Shown piece after piece: positions 45,501 through 54,893 of a stretch of DNA of 64,000 nt. This DNA comes from CADEDV01 sp048498035 (lineage in GTDB: Bacteria > Bacteroidota > Bacteroidia > Chitinophagales > Chitinophagaceae): assembly GCA_048498035.1 (NCBI GenBank), contig JBEHYT010000011.1:62001-126000 (forward strand), given 5' to 3'. Position numbers and translations under genes: made by a program. The notes below the pieces were generated by a model. The model was not told the origin of the DNA. It worked only from the letters and a program-made list of their open reading frames with translations, and did not search any database. Each line of letters begins with the position of its first letter. Positions within the stretch are counted from its first letter, which is position 1.

Positions 45501-45917
45501 ATGCAGCAGGTATATGCTTTAGATAACATCAACAAGGTTGCAAAAGTTGTATGGGACGCCATAGGCAACCGGAAGATAGTGGCCTTGCATGGAGAAATGG
45601 GAGCAGGCAAAACCACCCTTGTGCACGCGCTATGCCAGGCAAAAGGTGTGCAGGACATTGTTGGCAGTCCAACCTTTGCCCTGGTCAATGAATATAATCT
45701 GCCTGGTCAGGAGGCGGAGAAGATTTTTCATATAGATCTCTACCGGTTGCGAAGCGAGGAAGAAGCTATGCGGGCGGGTATTGAAGACTGCTTTTACAGC
45801 GACCACATCTGCCTGGTGGAATGGCCCGAAAAGGCGCCAGGACTGTTTCCGGCGTCAACCTGCCATATTTACCTGGATGTGATTGATGATCAACAGCGAA
45901 CCATTCGCATTGAATAG
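45501..45917 (+). CDS. tsaE: tRNA threonylcarbamoyladenosine biosynthesis ATPase TsaE
   Basis: A 138-residue P-loop ATPase that works with TsaB and TsaD to put threonylcarbamoyl on A37 of ANN-decoding tRNAs. Seen: Walker A GEMGAGKTTL, SPTFALVNEY, and FHIDLYRL and CLVEWPEKAP in the second half. The ATG at 45501 is fixed by family length and by the -7 box 3 nt upstream; a longer frame from 45333 runs antisense to the P-type ATPase leader and is rejected. Followed by ald after 131 bp. Confidence 0.94.
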   Translation: MQQVYALDNINKVAKVVWDAIGNRKIVALHGEMGAGKTTLVHALCQAKGVQDIVGSPTFALVNEYNLPGQEAEKIFHIDLYRLRSEEEAMRAGIEDCFYSDHICLVEWPEKAPGLFPASTCHIYLDVIDDQQRTIRIE

Positions 45918-45976
45918 GACCGCTGGCCGGTAAAAGTCGTGCGCAGGACGGCCTTTATAAATCGGTAATAAATAGC

Positions 45977-45984
45977 TAATTTTG
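45977..45984 (+). promoter_or_regulatory. -7 promoter box of ald
   Basis: TAATTTTG matches TAnnTTTG, about 64 nt upstream of the ATG at 46049. Confidence 0.5.
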
Positions 45985-46048
45985 AACTCCCCGTTCAACT
46001 TGCCAAAGGGGTTATTATTGCAGGACTAACTATAGCAAATCAGCCCTC

Positions 46049-47263
46049 ATGAGCCAGCAGAAGCCGAAGATCAGTACGTCTTTCAGTTATGAGACACTTG
46101 AAGAAACGCTGGATATCAAACCCAGGGGTTCGGAAATGTTGATTGGCATTCCCAAGGAAATTGCATTCCAGGAAAACCGTGTGGCGCTTACTCCTGATGC
46201 CGTCAGTTTACTGGTTAGCAACGGTCATCATGTAACCATAGAACATAATGCCGGTGAGGCTGCACATTTTCGCGATAAGGATTACAGCGAAGCAGGCGCC
46301 CGTATTGTGTACGATCGTGCCGAGGTGTTAAAAGCGCCGATACTGGTAAAAAGCGCACCGGTGATCGAGGAAGACCTGCCGATGCTGCAGCAGAACCAGG
46401 TGATCATTTCACCCATCCATCTTTCCGTATTGAAAGCAGAATTGCTGGAAAAGATGATGGAAAAACGCATCACCGCCATTTCATTTGAAAACCTGAAAGA
46501 TGACAGCGACTCCTACCCAATTGTAAGGAGCATGAGTGAAATAGCAGGTAGCGCCGTCATGCTGATTGCCGCACAATACCTCAGCTCGTCCAACCATGGC
46601 AAGGGGGTGTTGCTGGGCGGTATTTCGGGTATTGCACCAACAAAAGTTATTATCCTTGGAGCGGGTATTGTTGGAGAATATGCAGCGCGCGCCGCCCTGG
46701 CGCTGGGCGCTTCGGTTAAAGTATTTGACAACAGCGTTTATCGCCTCAAGCGGTTGCAGAATAATATCGGTCAGCGTTTATGGACATCCGTTATTGAGCC
46801 GCGCATGCTGGCCAAGCAACTGAAGACCTGCGAAGTGGCAGTGGGGGCGATAGCTTCGGAAACCGGCCGCACGCCGATGGTGGTTACGGAAGAAATGGTA
46901 AGCAATATGCGCCCAGGATCTGTTGTGATTGATGTTAGCATTGATCGTGGCGGCTGTTTTGAAACCTCAGAGATTACATCCCATGAGCATCCCATTTTTA
47001 TGAAGTACGGGGTGATCCATTATTGTGTACCCAATATTCCATCGGGCTTTGCCCGCACAGCCTCGCAGGCTATCAGCAATGTGCTGACGCCATTATTGCT
47101 GGAAGCCGGTGAGGAAGGTGGTTTTGAAAACCTGGTCTGGCACCAGGTACACCTGCGCAGCGGTATCTACCTGTTTAAAGGTGCGCTCACGAATTTTTAC
47201 CTCAGTGAGCGGTTTGACCTCAAATACACCGATCTTAACCTGTTGATTGCCAGCCAACGGTAA
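46049..47263 (+). CDS. ald: Alanine dehydrogenase
   Basis: A 404-residue enzyme that interconverts L-alanine and pyruvate plus ammonia with NAD. Seen: the family start MLIGIPKEIAFQENRVALTP, the conserved His in ISPIHLS, the Rossmann loop VIILGAGIVGEYAARAALALG, and CVPNIPSGFARTAS near the end. Compared with the usual ~370 residues there is an N-terminal extension of about 30 residues before MLIGIPKE. The start could also be the internal ATG at 46136, but the upstream part is well coded. Confidence 0.93.
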   Translation: MSQQKPKISTSFSYETLEETLDIKPRGSEMLIGIPKEIAFQENRVALTPDAVSLLVSNGHHVTIEHNAGEAAHFRDKDYSEAGARIVYDRAEVLKAPILVKSAPVIEEDLPMLQQNQVIISPIHLSVLKAELLEKMMEKRITAISFENLKDDSDSYPIVRSMSEIAGSAVMLIAAQYLSSSNHGKGVLLGGISGIAPTKVIILGAGIVGEYAARAALALGASVKVFDNSVYRLKRLQNNIGQRLWTSVIEPRMLAKQLKTCEVAVGAIASETGRTPMVVTEEMVSNMRPGSVVIDVSIDRGGCFETSEITSHEHPIFMKYGVIHYCVPNIPSGFARTASQAISNVLTPLLLEAGEEGGFENLVWHQVHLRSGIYLFKGALTNFYLSERFDLKYTDLNLLIASQR

Positions 47264-47293
47264 GCATTTTTAGATAAGATTACGGGAAACCGT

Positions 47294-47318
47294 AAAGCCG
47301 CCGGAGGCGGTTTTTTTT
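47294..47318 (+). terminator. Intrinsic terminator after ald
   Basis: CCGCC / GGCGG stem with loop GGA and eight T. A second small hairpin (TTACGG-GAAA-CCGTAA, 47280-47295) abuts it. Confidence 0.82.
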
Positions 47319-47374
47319 ATGCCCCTGAGGCTGCCGTTCACCGAATATTTTTGCCCATCCGCCGATATTTTTAA

Positions 47375-47412
47375 TTAAACGTTTGTTTAAATCAAACATT
47401 TGTTTAATTTTG
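47375..47412 (+). promoter_or_regulatory. Promoter with tandem TetR operators before the efflux operon
   Basis: The promoter is an exact consensus: TTTG (47382-47385), 19-nt spacer, TAATTTTG (47405-47412). Two 16-bp palindromes lie on it in tandem with a 17-bp period: TTAAACGTTTGTTTAA (47375-47390) over the -33 box and TCAAACATTTGTTTAA (47392-47407) over the spacer and start of the -7 box. Binding of the TetR protein encoded just downstream would block transcription. Confidence 0.8.
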
Positions 47413-47436
47413 TCATCCCTTTTTAAAATTGCAAGT

Positions 47437-48066
47437 ATGGAATTCAGTGAAAAACAGATGCAGATCATGGAAGTGGCGGAAGACCTCTTTGCCGAAAAGG
47501 GTTTTAACGGTACATCCATCCGCGACATTGCAGAGCGGGCGCAGGTGAACCTTGCCATGGTTTCTTATTATTTCGGATCAAAGGAAAAATTGCTGGAAGC
47601 GCTTTTTGCCTATCGTGGTGAATCTATGAAGGTAAAGCTGGAAGGCATTGTAGAGAAGCCTGGGCATACGGCATTGGAAAAAGTGAACCTGCTGATTGAT
47701 AATTATATCGAAAAGGTGATGAAGCAGCAATGCTTCCACCGCATCCTGGCGCGTGAGCAGGTGTTGAACACTACGGGAACAACCGCCGAGTTGATCCTGC
47801 AAATGAAAAAGACCAACCAGGAGATCATTGGCCGCCTTATTCATGAAGGTCAGCGCAAAGGTGAATTCAGGAAAAATGTAGATATCTCGCTAATGGTGGC
47901 AACGCTGATCGGAACGGCTTATAATCTCGTTACCACAAAACACTATTACAGGGATCTCAACAACCTGAAGGATGTAAGTGATGAAGAATTTGAAAAGATC
48001 CTCCGTAAAAAACTAAGTACACATTTAAAATTCTTGTTTAAAGCAATATTGACGTATGAAGCGTAA
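47437..48066 (+). CDS. TetR family repressor of the efflux operon
   Basis: A 209-residue regulator with an N-terminal TetR helix-turn-helix (TSIRDIAERAQVNLAMVSYYFGSK) and a helical ligand-binding domain. The ATG at 47437 follows the promoter and is the family start; the longer frame would include the operators. The stop overlaps the TolC gene start by 11 bp, so it is the first gene of a four-gene efflux operon and probably represses it until an inducer binds. The inducer is unknown. Confidence 0.92.
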   Translation: MEFSEKQMQIMEVAEDLFAEKGFNGTSIRDIAERAQVNLAMVSYYFGSKEKLLEALFAYRGESMKVKLEGIVEKPGHTALEKVNLLIDNYIEKVMKQQCFHRILAREQVLNTTGTTAELILQMKKTNQEIIGRLIHEGQRKGEFRKNVDISLMVATLIGTAYNLVTTKHYYRDLNNLKDVSDEEFEKILRKKLSTHLKFLFKAILTYEA

Positions 48067-49390
48067 TTTAAAAGGATGGCTGTTGCTGGTTGCCCTGGTG
48101 CCTCTTTCTTTATTGGCCCAGGAGAAAAAAGTGTTGACGCTGGATGAGTCGATCAACCTCAGCATTCAGAACAGTAAGCAGTTAAAAGGAGCACAGGCCC
48201 GTATTGATGAAGCCACGGCAGCGCTTCGCGAAGCGGTGGAAAAGAAATTGCCGAACGCTGCAGCAAGCGGATCATACCTGCGGCTCAACAGCGCCAATTT
48301 TTCCCTCAAAACCGGTGATAATGGCGGTGGCAGCGGTGGCAGTGATGGTAGCGCGCCCAAAGTAAACCAGGCTGTGTACGGCATCCTGAATGTATCACTG
48401 CCTATTTACCAGGGAGGTCGCATCCAATACGGCATTGAATCATCCAAATTGCTGCAAAAAGCCGCTGAGCTGGACGCAGATTATAATAAGGATGAAGTAA
48501 TTCAAACCACCATCGATGCATTTGCCACATTGTTTAAAGCCAACACGGCGGTAAAACTGGTGCAGGAAAATTTGCAGGAGTCGGAGCAACGTGTAAAGGA
48601 TTTCACCAACCTGGAAAAAAACGGGCTGCTGGCGCGAAATGATCTGTTGAAAGCAGAATTGCAGGCCTCCAATATTGAACTGAACCTGCTGGATGCACAA
48701 AATAACCTCCAGTTGGCAAACGTAAATATGAACCTGCTCCTGGGTCTGCCTACCAGTACGGAACTGGTACTGGATACAACCGGTGTTCGTAAAACGGACG
48801 ATGAGCGCATCCTGGACGATTACCTGAATGCAGCCAATGGCGGGCGGAAGGATATCGAAGCCATGGGACTGCGAATTAAATCGGCCCAAACCGGTGTAAA
48901 AATTGCAAAGGCCGATCAATACCCAAGTCTTAACCTGACGGGCGGCTATATCGCCGCCGATGTTCCCGGTGTTTTTTCTGTGACCAATGCGGTCAATATC
49001 GGCGTAGGTGTATCCTATAACATTGCATCGCTATGGAAAAATAAATCCAAAGTACAGCAGGCAGAAGCAAGGGTTCAGGAAATGCAGGCCTCAAGTGATT
49101 TGCTTTCGGATAATATCCGCCTGCAGATCAACAAAGCCTATTTCACGTTGATAAGTAACCGTAAAAAAATTGATGTAAATGCAAAAGCGGTAGAGCAGGC
49201 AGAAGAGAATTACCGCATTGTCAAAAATAAATTTGACAACAGTCTTGCTACCACCACCGACCTGCTGGATGCAGATGTAGCATTGCTGCAGGCAAAGATG
49301 AGCTATACGCTCGCGCAGGCTGATGCATTTGTGTCTTACCATAAATTATTGCAAACTGCCGGTATCCTGGCAACTGAACTTAAAAAATAA
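48056..49390 (+). CDS. TolC family outer-membrane efflux protein
   Basis: A 444-residue protein with a signal peptide (LLLVALVPLSLLAQ) and the two-fold repeat of long helices and short beta strands typical of TolC channels: LDESINLSIQNSKQLKGAQARIDEA at the N-terminus and LATTTDLLDADVALLQAKMSY in the second repeat. A glycine/serine-rich stretch lies near residues 85-95. It should form the outer-membrane duct for the pump encoded downstream. It overlaps the TetR gene by 11 bp. Confidence 0.93.
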   Translation: MKRNLKGWLLLVALVPLSLLAQEKKVLTLDESINLSIQNSKQLKGAQARIDEATAALREAVEKKLPNAAASGSYLRLNSANFSLKTGDNGGGSGGSDGSAPKVNQAVYGILNVSLPIYQGGRIQYGIESSKLLQKAAELDADYNKDEVIQTTIDAFATLFKANTAVKLVQENLQESEQRVKDFTNLEKNGLLARNDLLKAELQASNIELNLLDAQNNLQLANVNMNLLLGLPTSTELVLDTTGVRKTDDERILDDYLNAANGGRKDIEAMGLRIKSAQTGVKIAKADQYPSLNLTGGYIAADVPGVFSVTNAVNIGVGVSYNIASLWKNKSKVQQAEARVQEMQASSDLLSDNIRLQINKAYFTLISNRKKIDVNAKAVEQAEENYRIVKNKFDNSLATTTDLLDADVALLQAKMSYTLAQADAFVSYHKLLQTAGILATELKK

Positions 49391-49415
49391 CCAACAACTT
49401 TTAACAGATACAGAT

Positions 49416-50519
49416 ATGGAAACGAATACTAACGAAACAAAACCGGCAGCTAAAAAGCGAAACCCCGTTTTTATTATCATACTGATTGTATTGGTAATTG
49501 GGGGTGGATGGTTTGGTATTTCCAAATACCAGCACAGCCTGCACCATGAGGAAACGGATGATGCACAGATCAGTGCAGACATCAACCCTGTTATCCCCCG
49601 CGTATCCGGTTACGTTACCGAAGTGCGTGTAAATGATAACCAGCGTGTGAAGAAGGGCGATACGCTGATGATCCTGGACAACCGTGATTACATGGTGAAA
49701 CTGGAGCAAGCGGAAGCGGCCCTGGCCACTGCACAAAGTTCACTTAACAGTGCAAAAGCCACTACCAGCGCTGCCCGTGCAAATATTGCAACTACGCAGG
49801 CTTCTGTGGGTACCATTGATGCGCAGATAGAAGCTGCCAAGGTAAGCCTTTGGAGAGCCAGCCAGGATTATGACCGCTATGCTAACCTGGTAAAAGATCA
49901 TTCTATTACCCAGCAGCAATATGAGCAGGCGCTGGCCGCCAAGCAAAGCGCTGAAAAGCAGGTGGCAATCCTGGAAGAACAAAAGAAACAGGCGCAGCAA
50001 CAAACTAATGCGGTGGCTGTACAGAGTGATGCAACAGCCCAGCAAATTGATGTTGCCGGTGCAAATATCCGCCAGCGCCAGGCTGATGTGGATGCAGCTA
50101 AATTAAACCTGTCGTACACCGTGATCACTGCACCTTCAGACGGACTGGTATCAAAAGTGAATGTACAGGACGGCCAGTTTGTGCAGGCGGGTCAGGCATT
50201 GTTTGCCATTGTGCATAGCAATAGTGTATGGGTAACAGCAAACTTCAAGGAAACACAATTGAATAAGATGAGTGAAGGACAGGTGGTAGTGGTGCACGTG
50301 GATGCGTTTTCAGGTCATAAGTTTATGGCGAAAGTGGCATCGTTTTCACCGGCAACCGGTTCTACGTTTGCCTTATTGCCTCCCGATAACGCCAGCGGAA
50401 ATTTTGTAAAAACGGTGCAACGTGTTCCCGTGCGGATTGAATTTACAGATCCTTCGGATTCGCTGATTCAAAAATTGCGTCCGGGTATGAACGTGGATGT
50501 GGATGTGCATCTGGATTAA
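49416..50519 (+). CDS. HlyD/EmrA family periplasmic adaptor
   Basis: A 367-residue membrane-fusion protein. There is one N-terminal membrane anchor (about 16-35, PVFIIILIVLVIGGGWFGI), a split lipoyl domain (VSGYVTEVRVNDNQRVKKGD and ITAPSDGLVSKVNVQDGQFV), and a long alpha-helical hairpin between them rich in Ala/Gln (about 105-225). The ATG at 49416 is chosen: it gives the short cytoplasmic N-terminus usual in EmrA, 25 bp after the TolC stop. It connects the DHA2 pump to TolC. Confidence 0.93.
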   Translation: METNTNETKPAAKKRNPVFIIILIVLVIGGGWFGISKYQHSLHHEETDDAQISADINPVIPRVSGYVTEVRVNDNQRVKKGDTLMILDNRDYMVKLEQAEAALATAQSSLNSAKATTSAARANIATTQASVGTIDAQIEAAKVSLWRASQDYDRYANLVKDHSITQQQYEQALAAKQSAEKQVAILEEQKKQAQQQTNAVAVQSDATAQQIDVAGANIRQRQADVDAAKLNLSYTVITAPSDGLVSKVNVQDGQFVQAGQALFAIVHSNSVWVTANFKETQLNKMSEGQVVVVHVDAFSGHKFMAKVASFSPATGSTFALLPPDNASGNFVKTVQRVPVRIEFTDPSDSLIQKLRPGMNVDVDVHLD

Positions 50520-50550
50520 GACAGGATTTATCATCGAAATAAATTAATCA

Positions 50551-52140
50551 ATGGTACAGGAAGGTTCATTGGTGGAGTATGGCTCCCGGAGGGTGATCAT
50601 TACCATTACAGCAGTGGTATGTGCACTCCTGGAAATTGTAGATACCACTATCGTCAATGTAGCCCTGAATGATATGAAGGGTAATCTTGGCGCCACTACA
50701 ACTGAAATTGGATGGGTAGTTACTGCCTATGCAATCGGTAACGTAATTATAGTGCCGATGACAAGCTGGCTTGCCCAGCAATTTGGACGAAGAAATTACT
50801 TTGCCGCATCGATTGTGCTTTTTACTATCTGTTCGTTCTTATGTGGTAACGCAACCGGGATAAACGAACTTATTGTTTTCCGTTTTCTACAAGGAGTAGG
50901 TGGAGGCGCACTGCTGGTTACATCACAAACTATCATCACAGAAAGCTATCCTCCTGAAAAACGGGGCATGGCCCAGGCCATATACGGAATGGGTGTTATT
51001 GTAGGGCCAACGCTGGGGCCACCCCTTGGCGGATGGATCATTGACAATGTAACTGGTGGCTGGCCTTTCATTTTTTACATCAATATTCCGCTTGGTATTA
51101 TTGCAACCCTGCTTACCCTGCAGTTTGTAAGAAGTCCGCGCTACGCGAATAAATCCGCAGTACGGGATATCGACTGGCTGGGTATTGGACTCCTGGCCGT
51201 GTTTGTAGGATCACTACAATACGTGTTGGAAAAAGGGCATGATGACGACTGGTTTAACAGTTCTACCATTCTTATACTGGCAATTGTGGCATTCTTTGGT
51301 TTCTTCTTCTTTATATGGCGGGAGCTAACGTATAGAAACCCGATTGTGAATTTAAGTGTATTAAAAAACAGGGGACTTTCCGTAGGTACGATTCTCTCCT
51401 TTATTATGGGATTTGGCTTGTATGGCACCACGTTTATCATCCCGTTGTATACACAGGCAACGTTGGGATGGACGGCTACGCAGGCGGGATTGTTATTGGT
51501 TCCGGCAGCATTGACCACGGCTTTTATGATGCCGATCATCGGGAATTTGTTGCAGAAAGGTGTGAACGGAAAATGGCTGGCGGCAGTAGGTATGATTATG
51601 TTTTTCTTCTTCTGTTTCTGGGGCTACCGGATATTGACGCCAGACACGGGCAAGGATGCCTTTTTCTGGATGCTCATCTTCCGTGGAATGGCGCTCGGAA
51701 TGTTGTTTATCCCTGTTACGACACTTTCCCTAAGTTCATTGAAGGGAAAGCAAATTGGGGAGGGCGCAGCATTTACCGGAATGATGCGACAGCTTGGAGG
51801 TTCGTTCGGGATCGCGATCATTACCACGTTTATGGCGCAACAGCAAACCAAACACTGGGTAAATACAATGGCGCATCTTGATATTACCAACCCGATGGTT
51901 CAAAACCGGGTTGCGGCCACCACTCAACTATTTATCTCAAAAGGTGCAGCGATAAATGATGCAGGACAAAAAGCGCTTACAGCGTTGAATGGAAGTGTAA
52001 TGAAACAGGCAATGGTGCTTTCCTATATGGATGTATTTCTTTACACCGGCGTTTTATTCCTGCTGGCCATCCCAATTATTTTTTTTGCTCCAGGAAAGAA
52101 AAGGGGCGGTGATAAGATAGATATTGGTGGGGCGCATTAA
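50551..52140 (+). CDS. DHA2 family (EmrB/QacA-type) MFS efflux pump
   Basis: A 529-residue proton-driven exporter with about fourteen membrane segments. It has the family start LLEIVDTTIVNVALNDM with the membrane-embedded Asp, motif A in WLAQQFGRRNYF, and motif C in GVIVGPTLGPPLGGWI. Together with the HlyD-like and TolC-like proteins it should form a tripartite pump for toxic compounds such as drugs or bile-like agents; the substrate is not known. Last gene of the operon, followed by a terminator. Confidence 0.94.
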   Translation: MVQEGSLVEYGSRRVIITITAVVCALLEIVDTTIVNVALNDMKGNLGATTTEIGWVVTAYAIGNVIIVPMTSWLAQQFGRRNYFAASIVLFTICSFLCGNATGINELIVFRFLQGVGGGALLVTSQTIITESYPPEKRGMAQAIYGMGVIVGPTLGPPLGGWIIDNVTGGWPFIFYINIPLGIIATLLTLQFVRSPRYANKSAVRDIDWLGIGLLAVFVGSLQYVLEKGHDDDWFNSSTILILAIVAFFGFFFFIWRELTYRNPIVNLSVLKNRGLSVGTILSFIMGFGLYGTTFIIPLYTQATLGWTATQAGLLLVPAALTTAFMMPIIGNLLQKGVNGKWLAAVGMIMFFFFCFWGYRILTPDTGKDAFFWMLIFRGMALGMLFIPVTTLSLSSLKGKQIGEGAAFTGMMRQLGGSFGIAIITTFMAQQQTKHWVNTMAHLDITNPMVQNRVAATTQLFISKGAAINDAGQKALTALNGSVMKQAMVLSYMDVFLYTGVLFLLAIPIIFFAPGKKRGGDKIDIGGAH

Positions 52141-52153
52141 AAAATTTAAAAAG

Positions 52154-52184
52154 AAAAAGGCGATCGATAGCGATCGCCTTTTTT
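52154..52184. terminator. Bidirectional intrinsic terminator
   Basis: Perfect GGCGATCG / CGATCGCC stem with loop ATAG and A/T flanks; serves the efflux operon (+) and the CHU_C gene (-). Confidence 0.92.
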
Positions 52185-52207
52185 CTTAGCTAGTATCTAT
52201 CCTGATC

Positions 52208-54610
52208 CTAATGTATCAGCGTTACAGTTCCTTTTTTTACCTGCTGCACTCCATCCCGGAATTGATATGAGCAGATCCAGACATAAACACCATTGTCCGA
52301 CAAAACACCCCGGTATTTTCCATCCCATCCCCAGGAGGGGTCAGTTGATGAAAATAATTTTTCGCCCCAGCGATTATAAACTGTGAGCCTGAACGATCTT
52401 AATCGCCCGGCCTCAGTCACTTTAAAAATATCATTCCGTCCATCGCCGTTTGGCGTAAAGGCTCCGGGTATCCAAATGTCATTGGTGCAGGTGTTGACCA
52501 ACACGTTGAAACGTTTTGAATAGGAACAATTGAATTCATCATTCCACGTTACCAGGAATAACGAGGAATTTGCTGGCGCAACGAAATAGGCATTTAATCC
52601 CGAGGAACTGGCTGCCGGAAGCCAACTAACTGATCTTGCATTTTCGGGAAGAGTAATAAATACAGAATCTCCTTTGCAGATAACGGTATCACTGAGCGTG
52701 ACGGGCTTTTGTTGTGAATAGCCGATATGTATTGAGGATGTAATATTATTCCCACAAAAGTCGCTAACGCGGACTGAATAATTGCCCGGACTATTTACGA
52801 TCAATTCAGGACCGGAAGCACCCGTATTCCAACTGTAGCTGGCGTTTCCGGCGGGCGCCACCAGCTTCATCGTAGCGCCAGGGCAAATAGTAGTGTCAGC
52901 ACCCAGTGAAAAGCGCGAAAGTGGTTCGTGAACCGTGAATGGAAGCGATGCTTTAATGCTGCAGTTGTCTAACTGCGCCTCGATGCGTCCCTGCCACGGT
53001 GCACTGAAGCTAAGCGTAATGCTCGTGTCGGTTTTGCTGATCAGCGTGGCGGGAACATCCTCCAGTTGCCAGGATATTTTTTTTAAACACCCTTCATTCT
53101 TTTTTGCTATAAATGTTTGCGCTGTGCCGGTACAGGAAAACAATGGTCCTTTTATCTGCAGGTTATTGCATATGCTTTTCACAAAACATAGCGGGTTACT
53201 GTTGGTTGTAAAACCGGAGGTTTGTATAGTATATGAACTTACATTGGCTACATCTGAGTACAGGCGATCAAGCTCAACATCTGCATTGCGTAGTTCAATA
53301 TCCTCAACCGAAACAATAGATGAATCTGTACCCAGGCAACTATAAAGTGCGCTGTCTCCCCGTATCGGAAAATCTACCCGCCACAAATCCTGGCTTTGTG
53401 CGTCATCGACGGCTGAGAGTATCAATCGTTCCCCGGTTGGATCAAATAGCACCGGTAGTAACTCGGCCGCAGAGAATGGAGAAACGTCTATTTTTTTGCT
53501 GATGACAGCCTTGTCTGTGCTGTCCACCACGACGAAGGAAGAAAAATTGATACCTTTCTGAATATCTTTAGATGCAATGACAGACAATAATCCGTCCGGC
53601 CCTAATTTAGGTAGACTCGCAGCATAGTTCACAAGAGAATTTTTTATCATCCTGCTTTTCAAGATAGAAAGCGTGGTATCCAATAAGACGTGAATAACAT
53701 TATTTGTTGACGGACCGGTATTTATGCCAAACGCATAGTAGAAATTTTTTCCGCCGGGGGTTATTTCCAGGTTTCCGTCCTGGCCAACTGCATTGGTGCT
53801 TGCCGAGATAGTTGTGGTAGCTATTTTCATTTTCTCAAACGAGCCGTTATTACGGTTAAAGGAGACGCAGTACATACTTGGGAAAGTAGGATTTGGGAAA
53901 TGTTCTGAATGATATCCCTGCGCCAGGAAAATCACTTTTTCGCCGATAACTGTCCCGGCATTGAAATAGAAATTAAATCCCGGTAGCGATACCTGATCAT
54001 CAATGCCCTTGCTCCAGCGAAGATTGCCACTGCCGTCCAATGAAATGAAGAATATGCTTGGAGGAATAAGATTGCCTCCCGGTTCACTACGAAAGCAGTA
54101 ATAAATATTCTCCTCCTCATCACAACACATTGCCCAGTTTTTATAGGAATAGGATGGGGCTTCCGGCTGAGGCGTATTGCGGCGAATTAATGTTGACCAC
54201 GTAGGTGTCAAATCATTGGTAAACCTGGTTATGAGTATTCCCTTTTCACTTCCATCCGGGAGTACTAATCGCCCGGCAATTACAATATCACCTCCGGGCA
54301 ACGAGATGATGGTTGTAAGTGCCATTGTAATAGAAGGGTCGCTGCACTCAATATACTTCCCAGCCAGGAAATGGCCGGCAACATCTGTATGTACGATGCA
54401 TAATTTGTTTCCATCAGGCGTTATCGCCCTGCCCATGTTTAAAATGCTCCCATCAGTTTGTACACAGGAGCCGCCGGCATAGTGTTCAATTGCAACCGGG
54501 TAATGAAGTGAATAGGCCGTAACACTATCCTCACAGTATTGGCCGAAAGCAAAATGTGCTGACAATCCAAATAGTACTATCAGTATATGTTGGTAGAAAG
54601 GACGAAACAT
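52208..54610 (-). CDS. Secreted protein with gliding-motility (CHU_C, type B) sorting domain
   Basis: An 800-residue protein with a signal peptide (HILIVLFGLSAHFAFG). A long N-terminal part of strand-rich repeats (about 25-480, of the type that recurs in secreted propeller-like proteins of the phylum) is followed by Ig-like or PKD-like segments around SLGADTTICPGATMKLVAP. The C-terminal CHU_C domain reads WIPGAFTPNGDGRNDIFKV and FRLTVYNRWGEKLFSS, WGWDGKYRG. It goes through the type IX system by the type B route, and is expected on the cell surface or released. Adhesion is a guess; no enzyme motif seen. Confidence 0.85.
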   Translation of the reverse strand: MFRPFYQHILIVLFGLSAHFAFGQYCEDSVTAYSLHYPVAIEHYAGGSCVQTDGSILNMGRAITPDGNKLCIVHTDVAGHFLAGKYIECSDPSITMALTTIISLPGGDIVIAGRLVLPDGSEKGILITRFTNDLTPTWSTLIRRNTPQPEAPSYSYKNWAMCCDEEENIYYCFRSEPGGNLIPPSIFFISLDGSGNLRWSKGIDDQVSLPGFNFYFNAGTVIGEKVIFLAQGYHSEHFPNPTFPSMYCVSFNRNNGSFEKMKIATTTISASTNAVGQDGNLEITPGGKNFYYAFGINTGPSTNNVIHVLLDTTLSILKSRMIKNSLVNYAASLPKLGPDGLLSVIASKDIQKGINFSSFVVVDSTDKAVISKKIDVSPFSAAELLPVLFDPTGERLILSAVDDAQSQDLWRVDFPIRGDSALYSCLGTDSSIVSVEDIELRNADVELDRLYSDVANVSSYTIQTSGFTTNSNPLCFVKSICNNLQIKGPLFSCTGTAQTFIAKKNEGCLKKISWQLEDVPATLISKTDTSITLSFSAPWQGRIEAQLDNCSIKASLPFTVHEPLSRFSLGADTTICPGATMKLVAPAGNASYSWNTGASGPELIVNSPGNYSVRVSDFCGNNITSSIHIGYSQQKPVTLSDTVICKGDSVFITLPENARSVSWLPAASSSGLNAYFVAPANSSLFLVTWNDEFNCSYSKRFNVLVNTCTNDIWIPGAFTPNGDGRNDIFKVTEAGRLRSFRLTVYNRWGEKLFSSTDPSWGWDGKYRGVLSDNGVYVWICSYQFRDGVQQVKKGTVTLIH

Positions 54611-54694
54611 CTCTTAATCCCGTAGAAATGAAAGTTTAGCTCTTTATTCGGGGAAATTGATAACAACAAAAATTTTGCAGTACACGTCGATTGC

Positions 54695-54739
54695 TTACCG
54701 TGGGAGACGCTTGAGATAATGTCGAAGGTTGAATTTCAT
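54695..54739 (-). CDS. Possible 14-residue leader peptide upstream of the CHU_C gene
   Basis: An ATG at 54739 opens 14 codons (MKFNLRHYLKRLPR) and ends in TAA. It begins about 30 nt after a -7 box (54769-54776) and lies in the long leader of the gene that starts at 54610. It is basic and short; whether it is translated is unknown. Confidence 0.3.
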   Translation of the reverse strand: MKFNLRHYLKRLPR

Positions 54740-54768
54740 AAAAAAGGTTTTGGTTAAAAAGGATAAAC

Positions 54769-54776
54769 CAAAGCTA
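54769..54776 (-). promoter_or_regulatory. -7 promoter box upstream of the CHU_C gene
   Basis: TAGCTTTG on the minus strand, with a TTG 21 nt upstream. The leader to the ATG at 54610 would be about 150 nt. Confidence 0.45.
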
Positions 54777-54893
54777 CAATCTTTACCGGTAAATTGCCAA
54801 CAATGCAACATCTCTTTATTGCGGGTTCTAACTTGCAAGGATTAACTAATGGTTTTCCCATTCACAAGTCACAAATAGACAATAAGAGATAGG

